From positions 16,558,348 to 16,622,347 of the forward strand of contig CAIIXF020000006.1 of NCBI GenBank assembly GCA_903813345.2: a stretch of DNA of 64,000 bases. Reading direction: 5' to 3'. The position numbers were made by a program, and so were the translations under genes. Origin of the DNA: Owenia fusiformis (Eukaryota; Annelida; Polychaeta; Sabellida; Oweniidae). The number at the start of each line of letters is the position of its first letter. Positions within the stretch are counted from its first letter, which is position 1. Under the pieces are notes generated by a model. The model worked only from the letters and a program-made list of their open reading frames with translations, was not told where the DNA came from and did no database searches. Shown here one piece after another: positions 11,019 through 20,528 of the stretch.

Positions 11019-11482
11019 TTAAACATTCATGAATATTTTTACTGAAAAGAAAAACCTTAGTAATGTAAGTTTTTACTTTCATGTAGAGTCTATCATTTCT
11101 AATGTGTTCTCCACAGGATTTTTTCTCATATGCCTAGATCTAGAGCTCTACTGAACACAAATAACTATGTGGCCGAACGAAACATATGCGTTTATAACTA
11201 TGGGTTCGGAGGTTTCATGCGAATTCTGTATATGTCTACATCTATATCAATAATCTGCAAAAGGCTAATGGGCCCATTTAAAGCAGATATAGAATACTAG
11301 TCCAAGTCAATGCTAAATATAGAATACTGAGCTGGAGAAATGTGAGATTTGGTAAACGTGACCAAAAATAGATAATAGAACTCGTATTCTAAAGATTATG
11401 ACTAAAATTAAGTAAAGGGTACAGGAAGTCTGTTTCTAAAGATGAGAGAGTCAGGGTTAAGCTAAACACCAGATTTATACGG

Positions 11483-12237
11483 ATTAAGTTTTAGTTTAGT
11501 TTAGTTTAGTTTAGTTAAGTTTATTTCAAACAAATAAAAGGCCTCAGGCCCATAGTTTTATAAATATAACAATACATGTTTACATCAATTTAGTAGCTCC
11601 TGCCTTAAATTAAATGCTTTATAGCAGAAAGTAGCTAAGTTACATAAATTATTTACACCTTTTGTAGACATTAAATTAATAAACTTTTGATGTGATGGTA
11701 AAATATAATAATACCTTTTGATGTACTCTTCCCTTAGATCAATAAATGACGGGCAGATTAAAATAAAATGAAATTCATCCTCCAGAATATGTATACCTTG
11801 GTATAATTCACAAAGAGGGCATATGCGATCCTCTTTTGGCATATTTTGATGCCTACCAATTTCAATTTTCAGTTTATGATTGGAACATCTCAGCCTTGTT
11901 AAAGCTCTTCTATATTTTACAATATTTACAACTGATAAATATGTTTCGACTTCTAATATACTTTTAAAATCACTGTATGATTCCAATCTATTTGAAGCTA
12001 ATAATGATCCTGACCATGCTTGTAAATTGACATCTTTTATTCTTTGCACAAAAATTTTAAGAAATAAGTTTTCATCTCCAACACTTTGGTTGGTATAAAC
12101 AATTCCAAAGCCCATAGAACTCAATAAGGTTTTAACATGTGTTGCCCAAGTTATCCTACCACTTTGGTCTAATTGATATAACATTTTATAGGAAGCTTTC
12201 GGTAATCTTTCATCTGGTATTTTAAGAAGGTTTAAAT
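11483..12237 (-). pseudogene. Non-LTR retrotransposon C-terminal fragment with 3' UTR
   Basis: About 215 codons of the region downstream of reverse transcriptase in CR1/L2-like LINEs. TRLRCSNHKLKIEIGR is followed by a zinc-binding CPLC...HFILICPSF arrangement and REEYIKRYY, ending in a stop at 11585. The 3' UTR ends in a short tandem CTAAA run (about 11483-11525), the usual tail style for this clade. Truncated at its 5' side near 12237, as is normal for LINE insertions. No reverse transcriptase or endonuclease remains. A second, different LINE fragment of the same broad type is at 62475-63460. Confidence 0.75.
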
Positions 12238-13020
12238 AAGAAGATTAAATAAATATGCAACCACAATAATGTGCTATAACAACAACTAGGCCTATCAAGA
12301 CTGATCAAGATACTTACTATAAGATGGTAATGTATATCTATAATTAATTTCATTCGATTTAACTTTATATGAATAAATATGTAATGTGCATGCAATCAAA
12401 TGCCTTTCAGTTATCTATGAATAACTGCTCAGATTGATTATTATAATATTTATGATTTAATACAAACAAGAATTCTATAGTCTATTAAGTATTGCAAATG
12501 TATCCCTTCTGTACTACTGATATACAGCATATGCTACAAAATAAAAGGTAAACTTAGACTTTACGAAGTTAGCTTTCTAACTGTTTTGTCTATCACACCC
12601 TCTATAAATGCCAGGAAGAACTAAATCCCGTGTCACTTCGAATAAAGCTAGAAGCCTAACATGACTCGATAATGCCCACAACTAGCGAACTTGATTTATT
12701 CTAAGCCTAAAGTGCGAAAGGATTTTCTCCAACAAAAATTCCAAACGATAAAGGTAATTAACCTCTAGGGATCTAAACCTTATGTTACTAACGACAATGC
12801 CTTGCTCCACCCCTCAGGTTACGTTTCATAAATTCCTTTTCGGACACCCAAAGACCTCTGAATCCAAAACAAATGGTTTCCAGAACCTTAAATGAAACTG
12901 TAACTGTTTTTACCCCGAAGTTAGAAACCTGATTCTCATATATTACAGTTCTTTTAAAACAATCCCTAAGTGATAATAAAAACTCTCAACAAGTACAAAG
13001 AGGCATACCTCATAAATTAC
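12238..13020. other. No gene or repeat recognised
   Basis: AT-rich DNA without a convincing open frame, tRNA or inverted repeat that I can see. Confidence 0.4.
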
Positions 13021-13025
13021 ACAAT

Positions 13026-13561
13026 CACTGGTGATCCACTCGATTACGCTGGTTACCAAAACGAACCGTTTTGGTAACAAAATGTCGGAACGTCGAAGGC
13101 ACGATTTTTCTTTTTTCTTTATTTCACGCGTTGTAGGCAGAATCCCCACGACGTTTTTTCTCACAACGTGCATCAGTATCATATGTTTTAGAAAATGTAC
13201 ATGTTTGCGAAAAATAGCTCAGAGGACAACAGAATCGTCGATTTACTTCCTCACTTAAGTTACATAAACGGTTTTTCGAAAAACAGTTAAGATCTGCACT
13301 TTTAACCCAAACCGTTTATGTAACTTAAGTGAGGAAGTAAATCGACGATTCTGTTGTCTTCTGAACTATTTGTTCGCAAATATGTACACTTTCTTAAACA
13401 TATGATACTGATACACGTTTGTGTTAAAAAATGTCGTTGGAATTCTGCCTACAAGTGTAAAATAAGGAAACGAGAAAAATCGTACCTTCCGGATGTTCCG
13501 ACATTTTGTTACCAAAACGGTTCGTTTTTGGTAACCAGCGTAATCGAGTGGATCACCAGTG
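13026..13561. mobile_element. 536-bp foldback element with CACTGGTG ends and 5-bp target duplication
   Basis: Left arm starts CACTGGTGATCCACTCG and the right arm ends with its complement. The arms run about 250 bp each, with a perfect inner stretch of about 48 bp (about 13226-13273 and 13311-13358) around a ~36-base centre. ACAAT occurs directly outside both ends (13021-13025 and 13562-13566). A 5-bp duplication and a terminus starting CAC are features of Transib/RAG-like transposons, but the rest of the end does not match the recombination signal heptamer, so the assignment is tentative. Short ORFs inside are arm artefacts. Confidence 0.72.
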
Positions 13562-13566
13562 ACAAT

Positions 13567-14230
13567 GGCAAATATGAGCTGTAAACTAGCCTGACTAACG
13601 AAAACACCCTCTACTAATGTCGGGCCTACGCGCTTATTTTGATATAATGTTCTCGGGTTGTAAACAGCTGATACGATTATCCTGTTAAAGTGATAGCTTA
13701 ATTACAAATAAACCGCAACACTCAAAAGTTATCCGCTAATTAGACAATTAACTCTCTTTCTTAAAACCTCCAAAGGAATTACTTGCTTTTCACTCTAGCG
13801 GCTGCCCGCAAATTGTAAACAATCATGGACTAAAAACAGGGATACTTATGTCTCTCCTATTTCTCTGTCTGTCCTCTATCACACAAAGTGATCTCTGACT
13901 GATCTATTCACACTATACAGATAATAATAACTAATTCACGGTCTTGCTTTTATGTTCGGAGACTCCCTATATTTTTTTCTCTTTCGCTTTCAAACCTCTA
14001 AATGTTTGAACTAATGGATAACAGAAAATAATAAGGAATCAATGATAATCAACCCTTATTACAGATTCGCTCAGGCTTTCCAATGTATCGCCTAATCTTC
14101 TAATCTATTAACTATTAAATGATAGAGCAAGCTCAAAGGAATTAAAATCTATTCATTGTAATGATCTATTGATCGGTAGATATTGATATAATGGTGTGAG
14201 TTCATAGAATAATATATATGACAAGCACTA
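13567..14230. other. No gene or repeat recognised
   Basis: AT-rich DNA between the foldback element and the Gypsy debris. No convincing coding frame on either strand. Confidence 0.4.
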
Positions 14231-14336
14231 GATGATGGTGTTGAGAATAGAGGCCACTTTTACGGGGTCAGGTTTGACTGTAGGACTTGACGCACTAAAT
14301 CCTGAAAGACCTCACTGGCGCTACATATTGCAAAGT

Positions 14337-15232
14337 TCATAGCGGAATAGACCACAGTGAGTTTGAAAGGTGGTTATATACCGTGACTGGGTGTAGTTCT
14401 ATTTGATGGTATCCTTTATTTAGGTCGATCTTTGAAAATGTGTTCGCACTGTTCACTTGGCGGATTATGCCGTCCATTGTTGGTGTAAAATGGCGGGTTC
14501 CCTGGATTGCAGTATTGGCGGATCTCATGTCGGTACATATCCTGATTTGGTCTGACTGCTTCTTGTTGACAATAACGATAGGTGATACCCATGGGGTAGG
14601 GCCGTCAACGGGTTCAATGATATCATGTGAAAGAAGACTTTTGATTTCAGCCTCTACTTTTTCACAAGGTGAAATGGTGTTCGATTGTGGGTTTGGGCAA
14701 CAGGGGGTACAGAACTGTCAATGTGTAGTTTCACTTGTTTATCCTTTAGTTTCCCTATTCCCTTTAAGATGGAGCTTTGGTTGTTTAAGATATCCTGAAT
14801 AACTGAGGGTGTCACTGGGGTTGTCCCAGCATGGTTGAGGTTGTATGTTATTCTGATAAGCTCCAGCTGTCTTGCAGCTTCATAAGCTAGGATGGGTATT
14901 ATAGAGGGGTCATCTATAACACAGATGGTGGTGGTAATGGTTATGCTTCAATAGCTAAGGGAGGTCTTGAAGCTTCCCATAAAACTCAGGGGTTCCTTTC
15001 CTGCAAAGGCATACACAGGGGATCTGATTGGTGCCAGTTGTGGTTCTGGGTGTAGATTTTGTAGTGTCTGGTAAATAATCACATTAACAGAGGATCCTGT
15101 ATCCAGCAGGAAATTGATATCCAGGTTATCCAATTTCAGGGTGATATGTGGGCACTGAGCCCAATACTGCTTCAAGGTAAGTGACTTATTGGAATTTTCA
15201 GACCACTCAGGCCTAATCCCATCGTAAGCCAT
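14337..15232 (-). pseudogene. Ty3/Gypsy element B: protease plus start of reverse transcriptase
   Basis: Reading leftward: an aspartic protease stretch (about 14948-15232) with the active-site motif LLDTGSSVNV, a connecting region, then a reverse transcriptase beginning with GKLKDKQVKLHID and leading to motif A in FSKIDLNKGYHQIELHP (14337-14528). A frame change near 14668, just before VEAEIKSLL, separates protease-side and polymerase-side frames, and the polymerase is cut off after motif A. The lineage looks like a MAG-type Gypsy and differs from the neighbour at 15236-16670. Non-functional. Confidence 0.72.
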
Positions 15233-15235
15233 TTT

Positions 15236-16670
15236 ACCAAAGTTGCCAAGACCTCATCCTTCTGTAAAGATTCATCAAATTCCCCAGGAGTAATACCAGG
15301 AGCCCAGTTCGAAACGGAAACTGTAATATTCCGCAAAAGAGGAGAAGAATCATTTGCTGAAAAGACAACATCAAGACTTCCAACTTGCAGTCCCTCTTCA
15401 GGTTCTCTGTTTTCATTAACCTGCTTAGAGACTCTACCCAAGTTTTCCTGTCTTTCACAGTAAGAACAGTCTTCACAAGGCGTCCTAGATAAACCATCTG
15501 CATTCAAGTGTTTAGTGCCAGCCCGATGTTCTATCTTGAAGTCATTCTGCCCTAACCTTTCCATCCACCTAGCCAATTGGCCCTCTGGTTCTTTGAAACG
15601 CATCAACCAAGTCAAAGCTCCATGATCAGTTCGAACCCTAAAGTGACTACCATAAAGATAATGATGGAAGACCTTCACAGCTCTGACAATTGCTAAAAGC
15701 TCAAGTCTGGTGACACAATAGTTTCTTTCTGTTTTACTCAGAGACTTACTATAATGACTAAGGACCTTGACCTCACCATCAACTTCCTGTTGAAGTACAG
15801 CACCAACCTGACAAGCAGAAGCATCAGTGTCAAGAATGAACTCTTTTGATTTGTCAGGAAAATTCAACATGGCTGATCCAATATATCTTCTTTTCAATTC
15901 ATCAAAGGCCTTTTGACAATCAGAACTCCCAATTAAAACGAATGCCCTTCTCAGTGAGCTTGTACAAAGGCCTAGCTATACCAGAAAAGTCCTTGATAAA
16001 TTTCCGATAATAGGAACAGTAGCCCACAAAAGATTGAATTTGTTTGACAGTTCGGTGCAGGCCACCCAACAATGGATTCAGTTTTCTTTGGATCAATTCG
16101 CACCCCTTGTTCAGAGACAATATGACCTAGATATGACACCTCCTTTTGGAACAGATTACATTTTTTGGGGAAAGCTTCAGACCTGCCCCCCTCATCCGGT
16201 CAAATACACTCCCTAGTTTATCCAAATGACTCTGAACATCCACGCTGAACACAACAATATACCAAACAAGACTATGGGGAAAGTCCAGCAAGGACACATT
16301 CCATCAAACGCTGAAAAGTTGCTGGCGCATTAGCCAGACCGAAAGGCATAACAGTAAATTCAAACAAACCACGTTTAGTACAAAATGCTGTCTTTTCAGC
16401 GTCAGCGCTGTCAAGTGATATTTGCCAAAAACCAGAGGAGAGATCAAGAACACTGAACCATTTTTCTCCCCCTATTGAGTCTAAAGTGTCATCAATCCTT
16501 GGTAAGGGGTACGCGTCCTTAATAGTCACGTCATTCAATTTTCTAAAATCTATACACAGTCTATAAGATCCGTCTTTTTTCGGTACCATCACCACAGGTG
16601 AGGCCCAAGGGCTTTTCGAAGGTTGAGCAAGTCCACGTTTTAACATTTCGTCCAGGGTTTCTTGATACCC
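15236..16670 (-). pseudogene. Ty3/Gypsy element A: reverse transcriptase and RNase H, catalytic aspartates deleted
   Basis: Starts truncated near 16670 with reverse transcriptase: LIDFRKLND-like LCIDFRKLNDVTIKD, then VLDLSSGFWQI (motif A) and MPFGLANAPATFQRLM (16272-16646). At about 16240 the YIDD box is damaged: the frame reads YI then VVFS, so the two metal-binding aspartates and two neighbouring residues are missing, and an in-frame stop follows AGLSP. The thumb resumes at 15920-16120 (GYCSYYRKFIKDFSG). RNase H follows (LDTDASACQVGAVLQQ, then YGSHFRVRTDHGALTWL, 15240-15897). It ends abruptly near 15236, where element B's frame begins. Confidence 0.82.
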
Positions 16671-17440
16671 ATACCATATTAAATACCCATTGTCACGATC
16701 ATAGCAGACATTGCAGTACTATTTTATTTTACATTGTGACGGTCATGGCAGGCCTTGCAAAACGTGCAACGTGCAGTATGACAAGTGATTTTAGACGGTC
16801 ATATCTTTCACCATGAGTACTTTCTGGGCATAAATACAGTGGTTTTTATTAAAACGGTAGGTTTTAATAATCTACATGATCTTATTATGCTATGAAGCTT
16901 ACACAGATAGTAGAAATATATCTAAGATACAAAATGTGAAATTTTTATCATTGTATCTCAAATATTCTATGAATTAGAATAAAAATTTCAAGACTTATAG
17001 GACAACCCTCGTATACAAATCATAGCACTTTAATGTACCAAACAATCAAGAGCTTGAAATTGATTCGAAACTAAAACATCAAATAGAAAAATACCGTATG
17101 AGCAACAGTATTGAATAAGATAATAGCTTACGATATCATTTATTTGGTCAATTTGTACGTTTAGTTTTTTTAGTTTTAAAGTAGTTTATTTTTGTGTCAC
17201 TGATATTACAATATACATATAAAATACATAATAAAAACAACATTTTGTAACATCACCAGCCTGTGCCGACTTATGAGACACAGTATACATTATATCTGAT
17301 TATATCTACATTAATAACCATTGATATCAATTCAAAACTCTGATTCATCAGTTTGGCATATATCAGCAGTTCATGGAATCATATTGTCAATCATTACATT
17401 AAATACATATATTGCACCTAATGTGAGATGGTGGTATGCT
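16671..17440. other. No gene recognised
   Basis: AT-rich sequence between the Gypsy debris and the first tandem exon. No credible coding frame and no terminal repeats that I can define. Confidence 0.35.
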
Positions 17441-17516
17441 GAGCGTGTAGTATAAATTATAATTTTTAGATAAAACGAGAATGGTATTTCTTTGTTTCTG
17501 TTACATGGTACAAGGA

Positions 17517-17891
17517 TCACTCTTCAAATCTTTTCTCAGAACATTCTCTCGCCCATTCCCAATATCTTTTATTTTCGTCCTCTGTGAGAAATAATATTCT
17601 CCCCAATTCTCTCTGTTCGATGTTTATAAACCTTTTTTCTCGCGAAGGTATATAAAGATGGTGTAAGGAAGTTAGGGACGTATCCCTTTTTTATGTTCCT
17701 TCTCACAACTTCTATGTTTTTTTAAAATTGTCCAACTTTAGGTGCTCTTCCTTTGGAAGGAGGAAGAAGTCTCTAAACGAATAATCCTTGAAGTCAGTCG
17801 TCCATTTGATGTACATGCACAAAAGCACAGCCTCCGATGAATAGATGGGCATGATGTCATCTCCCGCACACTCTGTCCGTCCCTGTAGAAC
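17517..17891 (-). pseudogene. Tandem exon copy A of an unknown gene
   Basis: Preceded by acceptor AAG (about 17892). It encodes an unrecognised protein starting VLQGRTECAGDDIMPIYSSE, passing through KDYSFRDFFLLP, and ending ECSEKRFEE with a stop at 17517. The A-run near 17715 is one base shorter than in copy C (21824), which shifts the frame at DNFKK, so the exon is broken unless this is a sequencing slip. A diverged duplicate lies at 18090-18463 and another at 21545-22042. A shared 3' flank suggests duplication of a whole terminal exon with part of its intron. Confidence 0.5.
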
Positions 17892-18089
17892 CTTAAATTA
17901 ATAAAACAAATCATTATAGCTTCTTTGAATAATTTTTACATATCTGAACATGTTTATTTTCTTCATTTATTTATTGATCTCAAAATATTAAGGCTAGTAG
18001 ACGGTGGTATGCTGAGCGTGTAGTATAAATTATAATTTTTAGATAAAACGAGAATGGTATTTCTTTGTTTCTGTTACATGGTACGAAGA

Positions 18090-18463
18090 TCACTCATCAA
18101 ATCTTTTCTCAGAACATTCTCTCGCCCATTCCCAATATCTTTTATTTTCGTCCTCTGTGAGAAATAATATTCTCCCCAATTCTCTCTCTTCGATGTTTAT
18201 AAACATTTTTCTCGCGAAGGTATATAAAGATGGTGTAAGGAAGTTAGCGACGTATCCCTTTCTTATGTTCCTTCTCACAACTTCTATGTTTTTTTTAAAT
18301 TGTCCAACTTTAGGTGCTTTTCCTCTGGAAGGAGGAAGAAGTCCCTAAACGAATAATCCTTGAAGCCAGTCATTCATTTGATGTACATGTACAAAAGCAC
18401 AGCCTCCGATGAATAGATGGGCCTGATGTCATCTCCCACAGACTCTGTCCGTCCCTGTAGAGC
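18090..18463 (-). pseudogene. Tandem exon copy B of the same unknown gene
   Basis: About 550 bp from copy A and highly similar to it. Acceptor AG is at 18465-18464. It carries a TGA in place of the tryptophan after MYIK and the same one-base-short A-run as copy A. The distal part remains open and reads RKGYVANFLTPSLYTF to KRFDE with a stop at 18090. Composition is charged and hydrophilic and I recognise no domain. It is the nearer of two tandem terminal exons downstream of the candidate 5' exon at 18769-18948. Confidence 0.5.
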
Positions 18464-18768
18464 CTTAGATTAATAAAACAAATCATTATAGCTTCTTTGA
18501 ATAATTTTTACATATCTGAACATGTTTATTTTCTTCATTTTTTTTATTTATTGATCTCAAAATATTAAGTTTGTAAATTATCCCTTTACTTTTTAGTTCT
18601 ATTTAACATAACGTTTTTTATACTCATTATTTTATTATTAATAATGGCAACAGCACTCATGGTAAATTCAAAGAAAGTAAACGAAGCTGAACATGTTAAT
18701 TTATAACAATGCATATTAATTAATATTAACCACTGTCTAAGCTTCTTTGAAAATAGATATTGTAATAC

Positions 18769-19010
18769 CGGAGCATCTTCGTCGGTAAAATCTTCTGCTG
18801 GGGACATCTCAATTTTCACATTCTCTTCTGTTAAAATATGTTGTCTAATTCTGAAGATAGACGGTTCCTGTTGCATTGGAGTTTCACCCATCTTCAGCGG
18901 ATTCCCCCAATATTGTTGTACATCTGTTAAAGGAATATGTTTTTTCACATGATTATTATATTTATGAGATCGTTTACATAAGTAACCTGTACAGCATGTA
19001 TCTGTATAGA
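18769..19010 (-). CDS. Candidate upstream exon of the tandem-exon gene (unknown protein)
   Basis: Open frame reading KKHIPLTDVQQYWGNP through QEPSIFRIRQHIL and SPAEDFTDEDAP, ending at a possible donor GTATTA (18768). Joining at phase 0 to either tandem exon would continue with VLQ or ALQ. The frame has no in-frame ATG at its visible start: it is open back to a TGA near 19010 and includes a Cys/His-rich patch (TCCTGYLC...HVKKH). The right part overlaps a dispersed 174-bp repeat (18971-19144), so the true 5' end is unclear. Upstream, 19363-19540 looks like a promoter. Confidence 0.4.
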
Positions 19011-19144
19011 CAGTTGATCAAACTGACGATATCTGATAGTGGGCTACTCCCTTCAGCCTCTGCAAAAACAGAAGCTTGAATCCTATTGGCTCACATAAAA
19101 TACATTATGTTTCAAGGCAAGCTAAAACATAATGCACCTTTATG
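18971..19144. repeat. Dispersed 174-bp repeat, copy 1
   Basis: Almost identical to 40309-40482, beginning CGTTTACATAAGTAACCTG and ending GCACCTTTATG in both, with unrelated flanks. Contains an inverted CCAAT box (CCTATTGGCTC). No terminal inverted repeat or target duplication is evident, so the class is unknown. Confidence 0.8.
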
Positions 19145-19362
19145 TTTACCACCTATTGATTATTAATCAAACATAACAATTTAAGTTCTTGTTGGTGCAT
19201 AGGTTTGCCTGTAGTGAATTTTTATTTTTTAGATTTCATATTTATGTATTTTTAATCAAATAAAAGATGGCATGACCGCCACACACACACACCTGTTAAA
19301 AATAGAACAACAGGTGTATGTCATGCCCAAAAAGAAAAAGCACAGTAGATGGGCGCCTGTTA

Positions 19363-19540
19363 CAAGATGGCCGCCATTTGAAAATTCAAAAAAGCTGGGT
19401 GTATGACGTCATCCGATAAGTGGTTAATCTGATAAGTGATAAGTGTGTTACGTCAGCAGTGGAATAAGTTGGACTGATAAGTGGTGAATAACTGATAAGT
19501 GATAAGTGTTTTGTGAATTGTTTTTGAAGATGGCGGGTTA
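19363..19540. promoter_or_regulatory. Promoter-like module: YY1, CRE and GATA motif cluster, copy 1
   Basis: Contains AAGATGGCCGCCATTT (YY1-like palindrome, 19363-19378), a perfect CRE TGACGTCA (19404-19411), about six GATAAG words between 19413 and 19507 in a repeated CTGATAAGTGATAAGTG pattern, and AAGATGGCGGG near 19528. It is repeated at about 22041-22190, where the CRE is mutated. It lies upstream of the minus-strand exon ending at 18769. Function is inferred from motif content only. Confidence 0.4.
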
Positions 19541-19669
19541 ATCATTAATAAACAAACAAACAAACAAGCAAATAGGTTATGGGCGTAAAGAACCTGTATT
19601 CATATAACAACCGAGCTCACAATAGGTGCCCATCCATAATATTTGCACCACTAATAAGGATAAAATTCA

Positions 19670-19740
19670 GGAGACACCCGGATTCGAACCAGTGACCTAT
19701 CAATCTGCAGTTGATTTCTCTACCACTGAGCTATATCTCC
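19670..19740 (-). tRNA. tRNA-Cys (GCA), probably weakened copy
   Basis: Minus-strand cloverleaf: acceptor GGAGATA pairs fully with TGTCTCC, box A is TAGCTCAGTGG, the anticodon loop CTGCAGA carries GCA in a 5-bp stem, and box B is GGTTCGAATCC. The T-stem has one mismatch (ACTGG against CCGGG) that the copy at 22319 lacks. A TTTT run lies a few bases downstream, suitable for Pol III termination. It is part of the duplicated mosaic unit, so it may be a mobile or duplicated tRNA and not the main cellular gene. Confidence 0.72.
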
Positions 19741-19907
19741 ATCCTCCTATTTTGATAAAAATGTATAACTTGATGGCCGTGTATTATATTACAGCCAAAT
19801 AGCCGAGCTCACAATATGTGCCCATTCATACGCACACAATACACGCCCACATCCCCTCTTGGTTTGAATGATCCAACACATAGATTGTAAAATAAAATGT
19901 GTAATAC

Positions 19908-20430
19908 CTATATGTCTAAGGATTGCAAGGCAAATACCTCCTTTAATCCGCCAGATAAAATGTCGTATGTTCCCTGGTTGTGAATGTGGGATATCATATA
20001 GCGATCTGGGTCCTTGTGTATGGCTATAAACCCGGCGTGTGAAACATTACTTGTCTGCAATTTAAGGTATTGAAACCTTACCGCATTTGATTTAGCGTCC
20101 CATTGCTCATTGATCTCATCATAATCGCCATCGTCTCCATGGCCAGTGTCGTCGGCTAACAACCGGAGTAGCCATAGCTCTTTTACCCACTGTTGTGCTG
20201 GCTCCTGTACTAATCGGTGCAGCGCACAAAAATTAAAACAAGTCTATTCCCGTTGCCAATAAGGACTGGCTGAATGGTGAGATAGCGTGAATCTCGTACA
20301 AGACGTGTTGCCTATCACTGGTTGTGGGGTCGAGAGAGTAGACGTCTCCTGGTTGAATAAACGTCAAATTGGCATCGCGTACCGGCTCTCGCATAAAGAC
20401 CAATGCTGATGTCGTCCTAAGTTAAATCGT
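19908..20430 (-). pseudogene. Unknown protein P2, copy I (frameshifted)
   Basis: A first half (about 20220-20430) contains FMREPVRDANLTFIQPGDVY and SLDPTTSDRQHVLYEIHAIS. A second half (19908-20215) contains QQWVKELWLLRLLADDTGHG and ends at a stop at 19908. Copy III shows that both halves belong to one frame of about 170 codons; copies I and II lack two bases near 20240 that break it. No recognised domain; an acidic DTGHGDDGDYDE patch follows a helix-like stretch. A possible acceptor (ACTTAG) stands at its start. It follows protein P1 in the same direction. Confidence 0.5.
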
Positions 20431-20528
20431 CTAAAAAGTGTTATGTGCATAATTATGTGAAATATTTGTCTATATATTATATATTTGATAATATACATAC
20501 TTAGGTTTGTGATTACTCATTGTTTATG

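Larger units (their letters stand above)
8354..11810. repeat. Tandem duplication unit, copy 2
   Basis: Second copy of the 4902-8357 unit. Its right edge at 11810 continues into the remainder of the LINE ORF, whereas copy 1 stops at the same internal point. The original locus was therefore the unit followed by the LINE, and the duplication arose by joining TTCA at the LINE to TTCA at the unit's left edge. Confidence 0.92.

Noticed and set aside
14440-14802. Plus-strand 120-codon ORF
   Set aside because: Antisense shadow of the Gypsy B protease-RT linker and reverse transcriptase.
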